The translations under genes were made by a program, and so were the position numbers. DNA of 64,000 nt from Pantoea sp. Cy-639 (GTDB lineage Bacteria; Pseudomonadota; Gammaproteobacteria; Pseudomonadales; Pseudomonadaceae), in contig NZ_VWXI01000018.1 in assembly GCF_011752525.1 (NCBI RefSeq), forward strand, positions 1 through 64,000, read 5' to 3'. This document shows, piece after piece, positions 53,072-61,187 of the stretch (position 1 is its first letter; each line of letters begins with the position of its first letter). The notes beneath the pieces are model-generated. The model did no database searches, was not told the origin of the DNA, and saw nothing but the letters and a program-made list of their open reading frames with translations.

Positions 53072-53530
53072 ATGCGTATGGCCAAGACCCTGAAGCAGCG
53101 CCTGGACCAGGCCAACTGCGACTACGACATCATTCCCCATCCACATTCGGCCACAAGCCTTGAGTCGGCGCGTACGGCCGGCGTGCCGGCCGAGCGGGTC
53201 GCCAAGTCGGTGGTGCTCGACGACCGCCATGGCAACTACATCATGGCCGTGCTGCCAGCCAGCCGGCACCTGGACATGACCGAAGTCCGCATGACTGGTG
53301 CCTGGCAACTGACCCGCGAGAGCGCCTTGCCGAGCCTGTTCGGCGATTGCGAGCGCGGCGCGGTACCGGCACTGGGTGACGCCTACAATATCCCGATGCT
53401 GCTGGACCGCACGCTGACCCGCCAGGGCGATGTCTACTTCGAGGCGGGTGACCACGATCACCTGATCCACATGAGCATGGAGCAATACTTGAAGCTGGTA
53501 CCGCACGCCGAGGTGCGCGAGCTGTGCTGA
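53072..53530 (+). CDS. YbaK/EbsC-type aminoacyl-tRNA deacylase-like protein
   Basis: 152 residues of the YbaK/ProX fold: HPHSATSLESARTAGVPAERVAKSVVLDD with the conserved Lys, and GNYIMAVLPASRHLD. Such proteins hydrolyse misacylated tRNAs (for example Ala- or Cys-tRNAPro), but the substrate here is not determined. GGAGG 6 nt before ATG 53072 fixes the start. Confidence 0.87.
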   Translation: MRMAKTLKQRLDQANCDYDIIPHPHSATSLESARTAGVPAERVAKSVVLDDRHGNYIMAVLPASRHLDMTEVRMTGAWQLTRESALPSLFGDCERGAVPALGDAYNIPMLLDRTLTRQGDVYFEAGDHDHLIHMSMEQYLKLVPHAEVRELC

Positions 53531-53591
53531 TGACCATCAACCATTGCCGGGCCGGCGTCGTGGACGATCGGCCCGGGCCAAGGAGCGAACC

Positions 53592-53834
53592 ATGGAAGCG
53601 CCGATCCACAAGTTTTCCGAACTGTTCAAGCAACTGGGCCTGGCGGACGATCCTGTCGGCATCGACCAGTTCATCACCAGCCATTCCCCGCTCAAGTCGG
53701 AGGTGAAACTGGTAGATGCGCCATTCTGGAATGATGCCCAGCGGGCCTTCCTGCGCGACAGCATCGGTGACGATGCCGATTGGGCGGAGCTGTTCGACCA
53801 GCTCAACGAAGCCCTGCGCCGCCCCCGTAAATAA
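53592..53834 (+). CDS. DUF2789 small protein
   Basis: 80 residues: MEAPIHKFSELFKQLGLADD ... FWNDAQRAFLRDSIGDDADWAELFDQLNEALR. It matches the helical DUF2789 family of unknown function. AAGGAGC lies 7 nt before ATG 53592. It is 61 nt after the YbaK-like gene and may be cotranscribed. Confidence 0.85.
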   Translation: MEAPIHKFSELFKQLGLADDPVGIDQFITSHSPLKSEVKLVDAPFWNDAQRAFLRDSIGDDADWAELFDQLNEALRRPRK

Positions 53835-53903
53835 AGCGCCGAGCGGCACCTGCCAGCGGGTGGGCCATTGCTATGCTCAGGAGAAACAAAAGGGGATGGC
53901 GCG

Positions 53904-54542
53904 ATGAAAGATCCCTACGCACCGGGTTTCTGGTGCACCGTGACGATCCTGGGCACCCTGACCGTCGGCTACTTCTACGGTATTCGGCACACTCAGCACA
54001 TGAGCGAGGCCGTGCAGTTTCTCTATGCCGCCGCCGCCGTGACCGCGGCGGTGGCGTTGTGCGGCCTGGCGTGGGTCGCCTGGGAATACCTGCGCTTGAA
54101 TCGCCGTGAGGTGGCGCAAGGGCGCACGTTGCTGACCATCTGGAACACCAAGGTCGCCCTGCGCCGGGTCGAGACCGTGTTCGACCGTTACTTCTGGGGC
54201 AGCTACTGGCATTCGGGACGGACCTTCGAGGAGGTCATGGGCGAGCTCAAGGGCACGCCGCTGGAGCAGAGCCTGGATGCGCTCAAGCGTCAGTGCCGGG
54301 AGCTCGATCGGGAGGTCCACGACCATCATCACCATTGGCTGGCCAATGCCCGTGACCTGTCCAGCGTGGCCACGGCCATGGCGCGCGAGCGCTACCAGCT
54401 GGACCTGTGCGATGCGCCGGCGCGCGACGGTGGCAACACCGCCGTGCTCAACCGCGACCTGGAGGTGCTGGTGTATACCTGGTCGGCACGCCTGCGCAGC
54501 TTCGACCATCAGTTGGACGAGCTCGAGCGCGCCTACCATTAG
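53904..54542 (+). CDS. hypothetical two-helix membrane protein
   Basis: 212 residues. Two membrane helices near the N terminus (about 10-27 and 38-60), then a cytoplasmic helical domain with a His cluster, HDHHHHWLANARDLS, and a conserved-looking C-terminal LRSFDHQLDELERAYH. I do not recognise the family. ATG 53904 is chosen because the sequence before it has no better start. The four His residues could bind a metal; this is not established. Confidence 0.75.
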   Translation: MKDPYAPGFWCTVTILGTLTVGYFYGIRHTQHMSEAVQFLYAAAAVTAAVALCGLAWVAWEYLRLNRREVAQGRTLLTIWNTKVALRRVETVFDRYFWGSYWHSGRTFEEVMGELKGTPLEQSLDALKRQCRELDREVHDHHHHWLANARDLSSVATAMARERYQLDLCDAPARDGGNTAVLNRDLEVLVYTWSARLRSFDHQLDELERAYH

Positions 54543-54544
54543 CC

Positions 54545-54982
54545 TCATTCGCCGCGGATGTATTGCTCCAACTGCAGGATCAGGCTGGCCTGTTCGGCGA
54601 TGGTTTCCTTGACCAGGTCGCCGATCGACAGCAGCCCCAGCAGTTCGCCGTTGTCCACCACTGGCAAGTGGCGCAGGTGACGGTTGGTCATCAGGTTCAT
54701 GCAGTATTCGAGATTCTGCTTGGGCTCCACGGTGACCACCGGTGAACTCATGATCTCGCGCACGGGCGTCGCCGCCGAGGAGCGGCCCTTGAGCACCAGC
54801 TTGCGGGCGTAGTCACGCTCGCTGACGATCCCCACTACCTGGTCGTTCTCCACCACCGGCAATGCACCGACGTTCTTCTCTGCCAGCAGCTTCAAGGCCT
54901 CCAGCACCGAATCGTTGGGGCCGATGGTGTAGACGGTCTGATGCTGGGACTTGGCTTTGAGGATTTGTTCGACGTTCTTCAT
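54545..54982 (-). CDS. two-CBS-domain protein
   Basis: 145 residues made almost entirely of two CBS domains (about 10-65 and 75-130), with the repeated VLEALKLLAEKNVGALPVVEN and LRHLPVVDNGELLGLLSIGD. CBS pairs bind adenine nucleotides or SAM. No attached enzyme domain. ATG 54982 is preferred over the 29-residue longer frame. Convergent with the hypothetical membrane gene (2-nt gap). Confidence 0.87.
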   Translation of the reverse strand: MKNVEQILKAKSQHQTVYTIGPNDSVLEALKLLAEKNVGALPVVENDQVVGIVSERDYARKLVLKGRSSAATPVREIMSSPVVTVEPKQNLEYCMNLMTNRHLRHLPVVDNGELLGLLSIGDLVKETIAEQASLILQLEQYIRGE

Positions 54983-55101
54983 GCGGGCCTCGGTGGGTGC
55001 GATAGCGGTGTGTCGGAGTAAATAAAGCATCCGGCACGGCGCTCTGCACGACAATGCAGGAAACGGCATCGAGGCAATTGAAAAACGTCATGGCCTGGCA
55101 C

Positions 55102-55127
55102 GAAAAAGGCGGCCCGAGGGCCGCCTT
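55102..55127 (-). terminator. terminator of the DUF805 gene
   Basis: On the minus strand the stem AAGGCGGCCC / GGGCCGCCTT is followed by TTTTT; it begins about 20 nt after the DUF805 stop. Confidence 0.75.
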
Positions 55128-55150
55128 GGGTATCGCGACTTGAACCGCGC

Positions 55151-55606
55151 TTACACCAGGCCCTTGGGGCTCGGGCCGAAGCGGTTGTTGCCCGGGGTGC
55201 CGTCCTGGATCAGGAATACCAGGCCGACGATCGGCACCAGCAGCCACCAGCCGCGGTGGTTGTTGTCGTGCAGGCGGCGAACGGCGACGGCGATGGACGG
55301 CAGCAGGATGGCCAGGTTGTAGACCAGGCCCAGCAGCGGGGTGGTGCCGAGGATGTTGTCGATGTAGCCGATGGCGATAGTGATCAGCAGGTTGATCAGC
55401 ACGAACATCCAGTATTCCTTGCGGCGCGCGCGGCCCTTGAATACGGCGTACTTCTTCAGGACTTCCAGGTAGGCATTGCCGCTGGTCACGGTGGCGACAC
55501 CTGCCCCAGCGCCGGCGGTGGCCGATTGCACAGCGCCACAGCCCGGGCAGCTCAGCGCCGATTGATGGATCTGTTTGGCGCAGCCGCGGCAGAACACCAT
55601 GCTCAT
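55151..55606 (-). CDS. zinc-ribbon plus DUF805 membrane protein
   Basis: 151 residues. An N-terminal zinc ribbon with two CxxC pairs (FCRGCAKQIHQSALSCPGCG) is joined by a Gly/Ala-rich linker to a DUF805 membrane domain (FKGRARRKEYWMFVLINLLI ... RLHDNNHRGWWLLVP). Function unknown. The gene follows a second zinc-ribbon membrane gene on the same strand by 21 nt. Confidence 0.85.
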   Translation of the reverse strand: MSMVFCRGCAKQIHQSALSCPGCGAVQSATAGAGAGVATVTSGNAYLEVLKKYAVFKGRARRKEYWMFVLINLLITIAIGYIDNILGTTPLLGLVYNLAILLPSIAVAVRRLHDNNHRGWWLLVPIVGLVFLIQDGTPGNNRFGPSPKGLV

Positions 55607-55627
55607 GTTGTTTCCCCTCTCGTTTTT

Positions 55628-55981
55628 TTAGCTAGCAGATAGACCGGTAAGGCACAGCAGTGAAATGGCTGTCATGGCGACGCCAGCGATGGCCATGCCA
55701 TTGCCAGGTTTCTTCTGGCAGATGCTGACGATGCCCAGGAGCATGCCCGTCATGGCGAACAAGCCGGTGCCGAGCAAGGCATCGGCGTCCCAGTCGGAGT
55801 CATCGAACAACGCCAGTACACAGAGAATGCCGAGAATCAGGGAGACGACAGCCATCCACGACGAATCGTCGCTGGCGGGCTTCGTGGGGGAGACTGCGTG
55901 CTGTGGAGCGCCGCATTGTGGGCAGGTGGGTGCCGTTTCATGCAGCTGCCTGGCGCAGCCGCGGCAATAGACCATTGCCAT
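55628..55981 (-). CDS. zinc-ribbon small membrane protein (DUF4190-like)
   Basis: 117 residues. The zinc ribbon VYCRGCARQLHETAPTCPQCGAPQ closely resembles that of the neighbour encoded at 55151-55606, but the C-terminal part is different: two hydrophobic helices (VVSLILGILCVLALF and LFAMTGMLLGIVSICQ) with the GNGMAIAGVAMTAISLL pattern typical of DUF4190. ATG 55981 has AAGGA 6 nt upstream. Function unknown. Confidence 0.8.
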   Translation of the reverse strand: MAMVYCRGCARQLHETAPTCPQCGAPQHAVSPTKPASDDSSWMAVVSLILGILCVLALFDDSDWDADALLGTGLFAMTGMLLGIVSICQKKPGNGMAIAGVAMTAISLLCLTGLSAS

Positions 55982-56127
55982 CGCAAGTCCTTTTGTGGCG
56001 TTCGACGAACGCTTCCCTGTTCGCATACCGAGGCACCCGTATGGGTGTCCGGCGTAGAGGTTACCAAACATTTCCAGGATGGCAAAATAATGGCGCCAAA
56101 TAAATGAAATGACAGCGCGAAATGGCA

Positions 56128-56148
56128 GAAAGGCGCCCGCAGGCGCCT
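56128..56148 (-). terminator. hairpin after the dipeptidase gene
   Basis: AGGCGCC and GGCGCCT form a 7-bp stem (56131-56148) with a 4-nt loop, 21 nt past the stop of the dipeptidase gene; only a short TTT follows. Confidence 0.55.
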
Positions 56149-56169
56149 CTCTAGTCTCTTGGCGTTGGC

Positions 56170-57912
56170 TTACAGCTTCGGCATCTGACCGATGCGTGCC
56201 ACCATCTCGCTGACGATTTGCAGGTCGAGCATGAACTGTTCGACAGTCTTGAACTCGTTGTCGTTATGCCCGGTGTACTTCACATCTGGCATGGCCAGGC
56301 CGAACTGCACGCCGTTGGGCAAGTCATGCACCGAGGTGGCGCCGGCGGAGCTGCCGAACTCATGCTTCATGCCCAGGTTCTCGCTGGCCACTGCCAACAG
56401 GGCCTTGACCCATTCACCCTCGGGGTTGCGATACATCGGCTCGTCCAAGGTGTAGTCGAAGGCCACCGAGGTGTGGCTGCCGCGCGCCCAGGTGCCGAGC
56501 TTGTCGGAAATCTCGGACTTGAGGGTGTCCAGCGACTTGCCCTTGGGAATACGCAGGTTCACCGCCAGTTTCAGGGCCTTGTCATCCATGCCGACGAAGG
56601 TCAGCGAAGTGGTCAGCGGACCCATGAACGTGTCGTTGAAGCCCACCCCGAGCTTCTTGCCCAGGTAATCCAGGCCCCAGTTGTCGCTGGCATAGCGCGC
56701 GGCATCGGTGATGTGGTTGTGCTTGAGCGGTACCTGCTTTTGTACGCCGTTGAGGAAATCGAGCATGCGAGCCACCGGGTTGACCCCGGACTCGGGCTCG
56801 GAGGAGTGTGCCGATACGCCGGTGACGGTCAGCAGGACCTGCTTGTCGTCGACCTTGGCGTCGATGCTGAAGTCGCCCCCGTGGCGCTTGACGTAGTCGG
56901 CACCGGCTTTTTCCAGGGCCTTGGCCAGTTCGGCCGGCTTGTCGCCGACCAGCGTTGCCACCGAGCTGCCGGGGATCTGGTTGGTGGCCAGGCCGCCGGT
57001 CAGGTTGATCACTTCGGCGCCTTTGCCGCTACCGGCCCGCTTGGCGAAGGTGGCCATGACCGTGCCATAGCCCTTCTCGGCGATCACCACCGGATAGCCG
57101 CCGTCCAGGGCCAGGTTGTAGTCCGGAGTGGCATTGCGGGCGAAGTAATAGGGGATCGCGTCGCCAGTGGTTTCCTCGGTGGTGTCCACCAGCAGCTTGA
57201 ACTGGCGGGCCAGGGGCAGCTTCTCGTCCTTGGCGACTTTCAGCGCGTACAGCGCGACGACGATGCCGTTCTTGTCGTCCTCGGTGCCACGGCCATACAT
57301 GCGGTCGCCAACCAGGGTGACCTTGAACGGATCCAGCTTGGTTCCGTCCTTGAGCTTCCAGTTGTCCGGATTCACCGGCACCACGTCGGCATGGGCGTGG
57401 ATGCCGATGACTTCCTTGCCTTCGCCGAGAGTGATCTCGTAGACCCGGTTGTCGATGTTGCGAAACTGCAGGCCAAAGCCCTCGGCAAGGGCCTTGATCT
57501 TGTCGGCGATCTTGAGGAACTCGGGGTTTTCGTGCTGTGGCACGCCGTCCTTGCGCACGGTGGGGATCTCCACCAGCTCGCGCAGGGTCTCGGTGGCGGC
57601 CTTGCCGTACTTGATGCGGGTGTACAGGCCCAGCAGGCGGTTGATCTCGTCCTGCTGCTCGGCGTTGAGCGGCTTGCTGGCCAGGTACAGCTTGAGGGTT
57701 TCGTCGAGCTGGTCGACCTTGGCCAGTTCGCTGCCGGCCAGCTTGCCGAGGAACTGCTTGAAGTCGGCCGGATCAGTGCCGTCGTAGGCTTTGACGATGG
57801 CCGCGGACTGTTGCTGGGACAGGTTGGCCTGGGCCGGGAGGGAAGCCATGGTCACGCTGGCCAGCAGCAGGGACGCGGCGGAAAGCTTGAAAAATGACAT
57901 GGACGTGCGCAT
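56170..57912 (-). CDS. secreted M20-family dipeptidase
   Basis: 580 residues. Signal peptide (about 1-30, ending SLPAQA). The M20 metal site is seen in GIHAHADVVPVNPDNW, YGRGTEDDKNG and DTTEETTGDAIPYY. These di-zinc enzymes cleave dipeptides, here presumably in the periplasm or outside. Two starts are possible, ATG 57912 (AAGGA abuts it) and ATG 57900 (12 nt from it); the longer is given. The upstream region carries a perfect 11+4+11 palindrome and a 7-bp hairpin. Confidence 0.88.
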   Translation of the reverse strand: MRTSMSFFKLSAASLLLASVTMASLPAQANLSQQQSAAIVKAYDGTDPADFKQFLGKLAGSELAKVDQLDETLKLYLASKPLNAEQQDEINRLLGLYTRIKYGKAATETLRELVEIPTVRKDGVPQHENPEFLKIADKIKALAEGFGLQFRNIDNRVYEITLGEGKEVIGIHAHADVVPVNPDNWKLKDGTKLDPFKVTLVGDRMYGRGTEDDKNGIVVALYALKVAKDEKLPLARQFKLLVDTTEETTGDAIPYYFARNATPDYNLALDGGYPVVIAEKGYGTVMATFAKRAGSGKGAEVINLTGGLATNQIPGSSVATLVGDKPAELAKALEKAGADYVKRHGGDFSIDAKVDDKQVLLTVTGVSAHSSEPESGVNPVARMLDFLNGVQKQVPLKHNHITDAARYASDNWGLDYLGKKLGVGFNDTFMGPLTTSLTFVGMDDKALKLAVNLRIPKGKSLDTLKSEISDKLGTWARGSHTSVAFDYTLDEPMYRNPEGEWVKALLAVASENLGMKHEFGSSAGATSVHDLPNGVQFGLAMPDVKYTGHNDNEFKTVEQFMLDLQIVSEMVARIGQMPKL

Positions 57913-57933
57913 TCCTTTGCAAGGGGGAGAGTG

Positions 57934-57951
57934 CCCGTTTACGCAAACGGG
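57934..57951 (-). promoter_or_regulatory. 7-bp hairpin in the dipeptidase leader
   Basis: CCCGTTT-ACGC-AAACGGG, 22 nt before the dipeptidase start codon. It could affect mRNA folding or stability. Confidence 0.35.
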
Positions 57952-57995
57952 AAGATGCCCACGCTAACACCAATGACCACCTTCGCGGGAGAGGT

Positions 57996-58021
57996 GGCAT
58001 TGTGCAGTCATGCACAATGCC
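57996..58021. promoter_or_regulatory. perfect 11+4+11 palindrome, candidate operator
   Basis: GGCATTGTGCA (57996-58006) and TGCACAATGCC (58011-58021) are exact reverse complements across GTCA. It lies 84 nt upstream of the dipeptidase start and 163 nt past the tRNA-Arg gene, both on the minus strand. There is no adjacent T-run, so a protein-binding site is more likely than a terminator. The regulator is unknown. Confidence 0.5.
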
Positions 58022-58184
58022 AGCGACTCGGCTGCCCGGTCCTCTCGAGGAGTGGCAGCGGACCATGGCGATTTTTCGTTGGGACACCATGCGCCTGCCG
58101 GCATGCGTGGCAAGAACCAGGTATCGGGGAATTCGGGGAGAAAGGCTTGCGAAGCGCGACCCGCTTGGGAGCGGGCGAGGAAGA

Positions 58185-58261
58185 TGGCGCACTCGGCGGG
58201 ATTCGAACCCACGACCCCTGCCTTCGGAGGGCAGTACTCTATCCAGCTGAGCTACGAGTGC
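58185..58261 (-). tRNA. tRNA-Arg (CCG)
   Basis: A 77-nt tRNA on the minus strand. Acceptor arms GCACTCG and CGAGTGC pair perfectly; the anticodon stem CTGCC/GGCAG encloses loop CTCCGAA, anticodon CCG (codon CGG); the T-loop is GGTTCGAATC. Discriminator G and CCA are encoded (58185-58188). D-arm GCTC...GAGT is normal. Confidence 0.96.
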
Positions 58262-58444
58262 AACGGGGGGCATGATACCCATCTGTGTCGGTGGAGTCTA
58301 TCGCCTTGATCCAAGGCTGTTTTTCCCTGGGGCCGGCAGGCTGTGGCGTCGGGAGCGCTGCTTGGCAAGGCCCATCCAACGCCCTTCCCTGGTGCGTCGG
58401 GCATCGGCATCGATCAACTGACGTGGGGCCGGGCCGGATACGAC

Positions 58445-59305
58445 CTAGAGGGCGATGAGTTCTGGCCGCAGCCCCTCGATCCGGCGTGTCGTCGCTGGAA
58501 GGTGATCGGCGCCGGTGATCTGCCGCAGCACCTTTTCCCGCAGCCCATGCAGCGCCACCCCGGTGCGCAACCTTGGGTGCGGCAGGTCGACTTCGACCAC
58601 CGCCTTGATCCGCCCTGGGCGCGGTGCCAGCACCACGACCCGGTCGGCCAGGTAGGTGGCTTCCTCGGCATCGTGGGTGACCAGCAGGATGGTGATGCCG
58701 GAGCGCTCGCGGATCGCCAGCAGCTCGTCCTGCAGCTGTTGGCGGGTCAGCGCGTCCAGCGCGCCGAAGGGCTCGTCCAGTAGCAGGATCCGTGGGCTGG
58801 CCACCAGTCCCCGGGCAATTGCCACGCGCTGGGCCATGCCACCGGACAGTTGGTGCGGATAGGCCGATTCGAAACCGGCCAGGCCCACCAGCTGCACGAA
58901 CTCGTGTACGCGTCGGGCCCTCTCGCCCTGGGTCAGTTTCTCGTTGACCAGGCCCAGGGCAATGTTCTGCGTCACCGTCAGCCAAGGGAACAGCCGGTGT
59001 TCCTGGAACACGATGCCGCGCTCGCCGCCGATGCCGTGCAGCGGCTGCCCATCGACGCGGATGTGGCCGCGATAGTCGGTGTCCAGCCCCAGCAGCAGGC
59101 GCAGCAGGGTCGACTTGCCGCAGCCGGAGGCACCGACGATGGCGATGAACTCGCCTGGGTTGATCGACAGCTCGAAGTCGCGGATGGCCTCGAAGGGTTG
59201 GCCATCCACGGTGAAGGTCTTGCCGACCCGTTCGAAGCTGACCAGTGGCGGGGTGGCGTCGGCCTGGTTGGCCGCATCGACGGTCGGGGTGATGAAGGCG
59301 TTCAT
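58445..59305 (-). CDS. atsC: sulfate-ester/sulfonate ABC transporter ATPase (AtsC-like)
   Basis: 286 residues: Walker A GASGCGKST, Q-loop FQEHRLFPW, signature LSGGMAQR, Walker B ILLLDEPFGALD and His-switch VTHDAEEA, all of the SsuB/TauB type. The start ATG 59305 overlaps the permease stop by 4 nt. With the fused permease and the divergent binding protein it completes a sulfur-compound importer. The name follows the P. putida ats system and is inferred from the atsK neighbour. Confidence 0.85.
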   Translation of the reverse strand: MNAFITPTVDAANQADATPPLVSFERVGKTFTVDGQPFEAIRDFELSINPGEFIAIVGASGCGKSTLLRLLLGLDTDYRGHIRVDGQPLHGIGGERGIVFQEHRLFPWLTVTQNIALGLVNEKLTQGERARRVHEFVQLVGLAGFESAYPHQLSGGMAQRVAIARGLVASPRILLLDEPFGALDALTRQQLQDELLAIRERSGITILLVTHDAEEATYLADRVVVLAPRPGRIKAVVEVDLPHPRLRTGVALHGLREKVLRQITGADHLPATTRRIEGLRPELIAL

Positions 59306-60888
59306 GCGGATCTCCAGCGCGTGGCGTGTGATTCGAGGCGTTGACCCAGGTGGCCGAGCAGAGCGCCGACCAGGCCGATCAGGAGCATGGCGGCCATCAC
59401 CTGGTCCATGCGGAACAGTTGCTGGGCGCCGATCATCAGGCTGGCGATACCGCCGTCCGAGGGCATGAAGTACTCGGCGCCGATGGTGCCCAGCCAGGCG
59501 TAGATCAGTGACAGGCGCAGCCCGGCGAAGATCGCTGGGGCGGCGCCAGGCAGCACCAGCAAGCGCAGGCGATGGGGCAGGTCGAGCCGCAGTGCCTGCG
59601 CCGCCTCGCCCAACTGGGGCGACAGGCTGGCGACCCCTCTCTGGGTGGCGATCAACAGCGGGAAGAACGCTGCCAGCCCGACGAACACCAGCTTGGCGCC
59701 CTCGCCCAGGCCGAACCAGGCGGTGAGCAGCGGCACCCAGGCGAACAGCGCCACCTGGCGCAGCGCCGAGAGGCTTGGACCGAGCAGGCGTTCGGCTGTC
59801 ACTGACAACCCCAGCAGCAGGCCCAGGCCGAACCCGGCAATCCCGCCCAGCAACAACCCGGCCAGGGTGCGTTGCAGGCTCAGGCGCAAGGCCTCGGGCA
59901 GCGAGCCATCCTGCAGGCCGGCGAACAGGCTGTGCAGTACCTCGAGCGGCGAGCTGAGAATGTTGGCATCCACCCAGCCGAGGCTGTTGGCAGCCTGCCA
60001 CAGCGCCAACAGCGCCGTTGGCAGCAGCAGGCCCTGCCAGCCCCGTGACAGGCTGTTGCGGGGCTGTTCGCCGGTCGCGGGTTGCGGCCAGTACAGCAGG
60101 GTCCGCTCCAGCCGCGAGAAGCCACGGTCCATCAGGGCACCGACCAGGCCGATCACCAGGATGCAGAGCAGCACCAGGTCGAGCATGAACAGTTGGCGAC
60201 CCCAGACCATCAGGTAGCCGATGCCTTCGCTGGAGGCCAGCAGCTCCACGGCCAGCAACGAAGTCCAGCCGGTGGCCAGGGCCAGGCGCACGCCGGCCAG
60301 GAAAGCGGGCAGGGCGGCTGGCAACAGCAGGCGCTGGAACAGCAGGTGGCGAGGCAGGCGCAGGGCGGCGGCGGCCTCGCGCAGCTTGGGCTGGGCATCG
60401 CGTACACCGACCAGGGTATGCAGGGTCACCGGCACCACCACGGCCTTGATCAGCACCACCAGCTTGAGCAATTCGCCGATGCCGAAGAACAGCATGAACA
60501 GCGGAATCCAGGCCAATGTCGGAATCTGCGCCAGGGCCACGAACGTCGGCAGGACCAGGCCCTGAGCCCGCTGCGAAGCACCCAGCCAGGTGCCCAGCAG
60601 CAGGCCGCTGGAGATCCCCGCCAACAGGCCCCAGAGCAGGCGCTGAAGACTTATCCACAGGTGGCCCCAGAGTTCGTCGGCACCGAACTCCAGAGCGCTC
60701 TGCCAAACCTGTGAGGGAGCCGGCAGGATCTGCTCGCTCATCCAGTGTTCGTGGCTGGCGACGACCCAGAGCGTCGCGATGGCCAGCGGCACAATCCACG
60801 GCACAACCGCGTTGCCCAGGCGGCCGAGGGAACGGTCTGGCAGCAGCGCCCAGGGGCGTCGTCCACTTCCGCTCAGTAGTTCGCTCAT
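59302..60888 (-). CDS. atsB: fused double permease of the sulfate-ester ABC transporter (AtsB-like)
   Basis: 528 residues, about twice the length of an SsuC/TauC permease. Two complete BPD-type membrane domains are joined: each has the EAA-type loop before a membrane helix (LREAAAALRLPRHLLFQRLLLP near 180, and LGEAAQALRLDLPHRLRLLVLPGA near 425) and similar helices. One chain would thus replace the usual homodimer. ATG 60888 is used, with GGGAG 9 nt upstream; ATG 60897 abuts that site. Followed by the ATPase gene with a 4-nt overlap. Confidence 0.85.
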   Translation of the reverse strand: MSELLSGSGRRPWALLPDRSLGRLGNAVVPWIVPLAIATLWVVASHEHWMSEQILPAPSQVWQSALEFGADELWGHLWISLQRLLWGLLAGISSGLLLGTWLGASQRAQGLVLPTFVALAQIPTLAWIPLFMLFFGIGELLKLVVLIKAVVVPVTLHTLVGVRDAQPKLREAAAALRLPRHLLFQRLLLPAALPAFLAGVRLALATGWTSLLAVELLASSEGIGYLMVWGRQLFMLDLVLLCILVIGLVGALMDRGFSRLERTLLYWPQPATGEQPRNSLSRGWQGLLLPTALLALWQAANSLGWVDANILSSPLEVLHSLFAGLQDGSLPEALRLSLQRTLAGLLLGGIAGFGLGLLLGLSVTAERLLGPSLSALRQVALFAWVPLLTAWFGLGEGAKLVFVGLAAFFPLLIATQRGVASLSPQLGEAAQALRLDLPHRLRLLVLPGAAPAIFAGLRLSLIYAWLGTIGAEYFMPSDGGIASLMIGAQQLFRMDQVMAAMLLIGLVGALLGHLGQRLESHATRWRSA

Positions 60889-61187
60889 TCGGCTCATCTC
60901 CCAAACCGATCTTTATTTATTCACATATGGAATTAAAAAATCACATAAGCGATACAAAAGAGATAAGAGCATGTGTCCTGCACCTGCGAAAGCCCAGTTC
61001 CGTTGCGTTTTCCTCATATTTTCCATGCGTTTTGCGCAAGCCTCCGGCAGACCCGCACGGCGTCTCGTTTATGTCATCTGGTTACTAAAAAATGAAATTT
61101 TGATCTTTGTAGGTTCTAACCAGACCTGCCTAGCTTCTGGCCAAAGCGCCGGCCATCGCCGGTGGCAGCCTGCCAAGGAGCCTTGCC
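60889..61187. promoter_or_regulatory. divergent AT-rich promoter region of the ats locus
   Basis: 299 nt between the permease gene (minus) and the binding-protein gene (plus). It is much richer in A+T than its surroundings, with a run TTAAAAAATCACATAAG near 60940 and an inverted repeat AAAAT-GAA-ATTTT near 61092-61104. I find no confident -35/-10 pair. Sulfur-starvation genes of this kind are usually driven by CysB-type activators, but no site can be proven by eye. Confidence 0.4.

Noticed and set aside
56218..57897. A 559-codon plus frame opposite the dipeptidase gene
   Set aside because: Shadow of a well-supported secreted M20 peptidase; no start signal and typical antisense Val/Gly/Gln composition.
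58445..60904. An 819-codon minus frame spanning ATPase and permease
   Set aside because: The first 530 codons are a shadow of the permease in another frame; the true ATPase starts at 59305.
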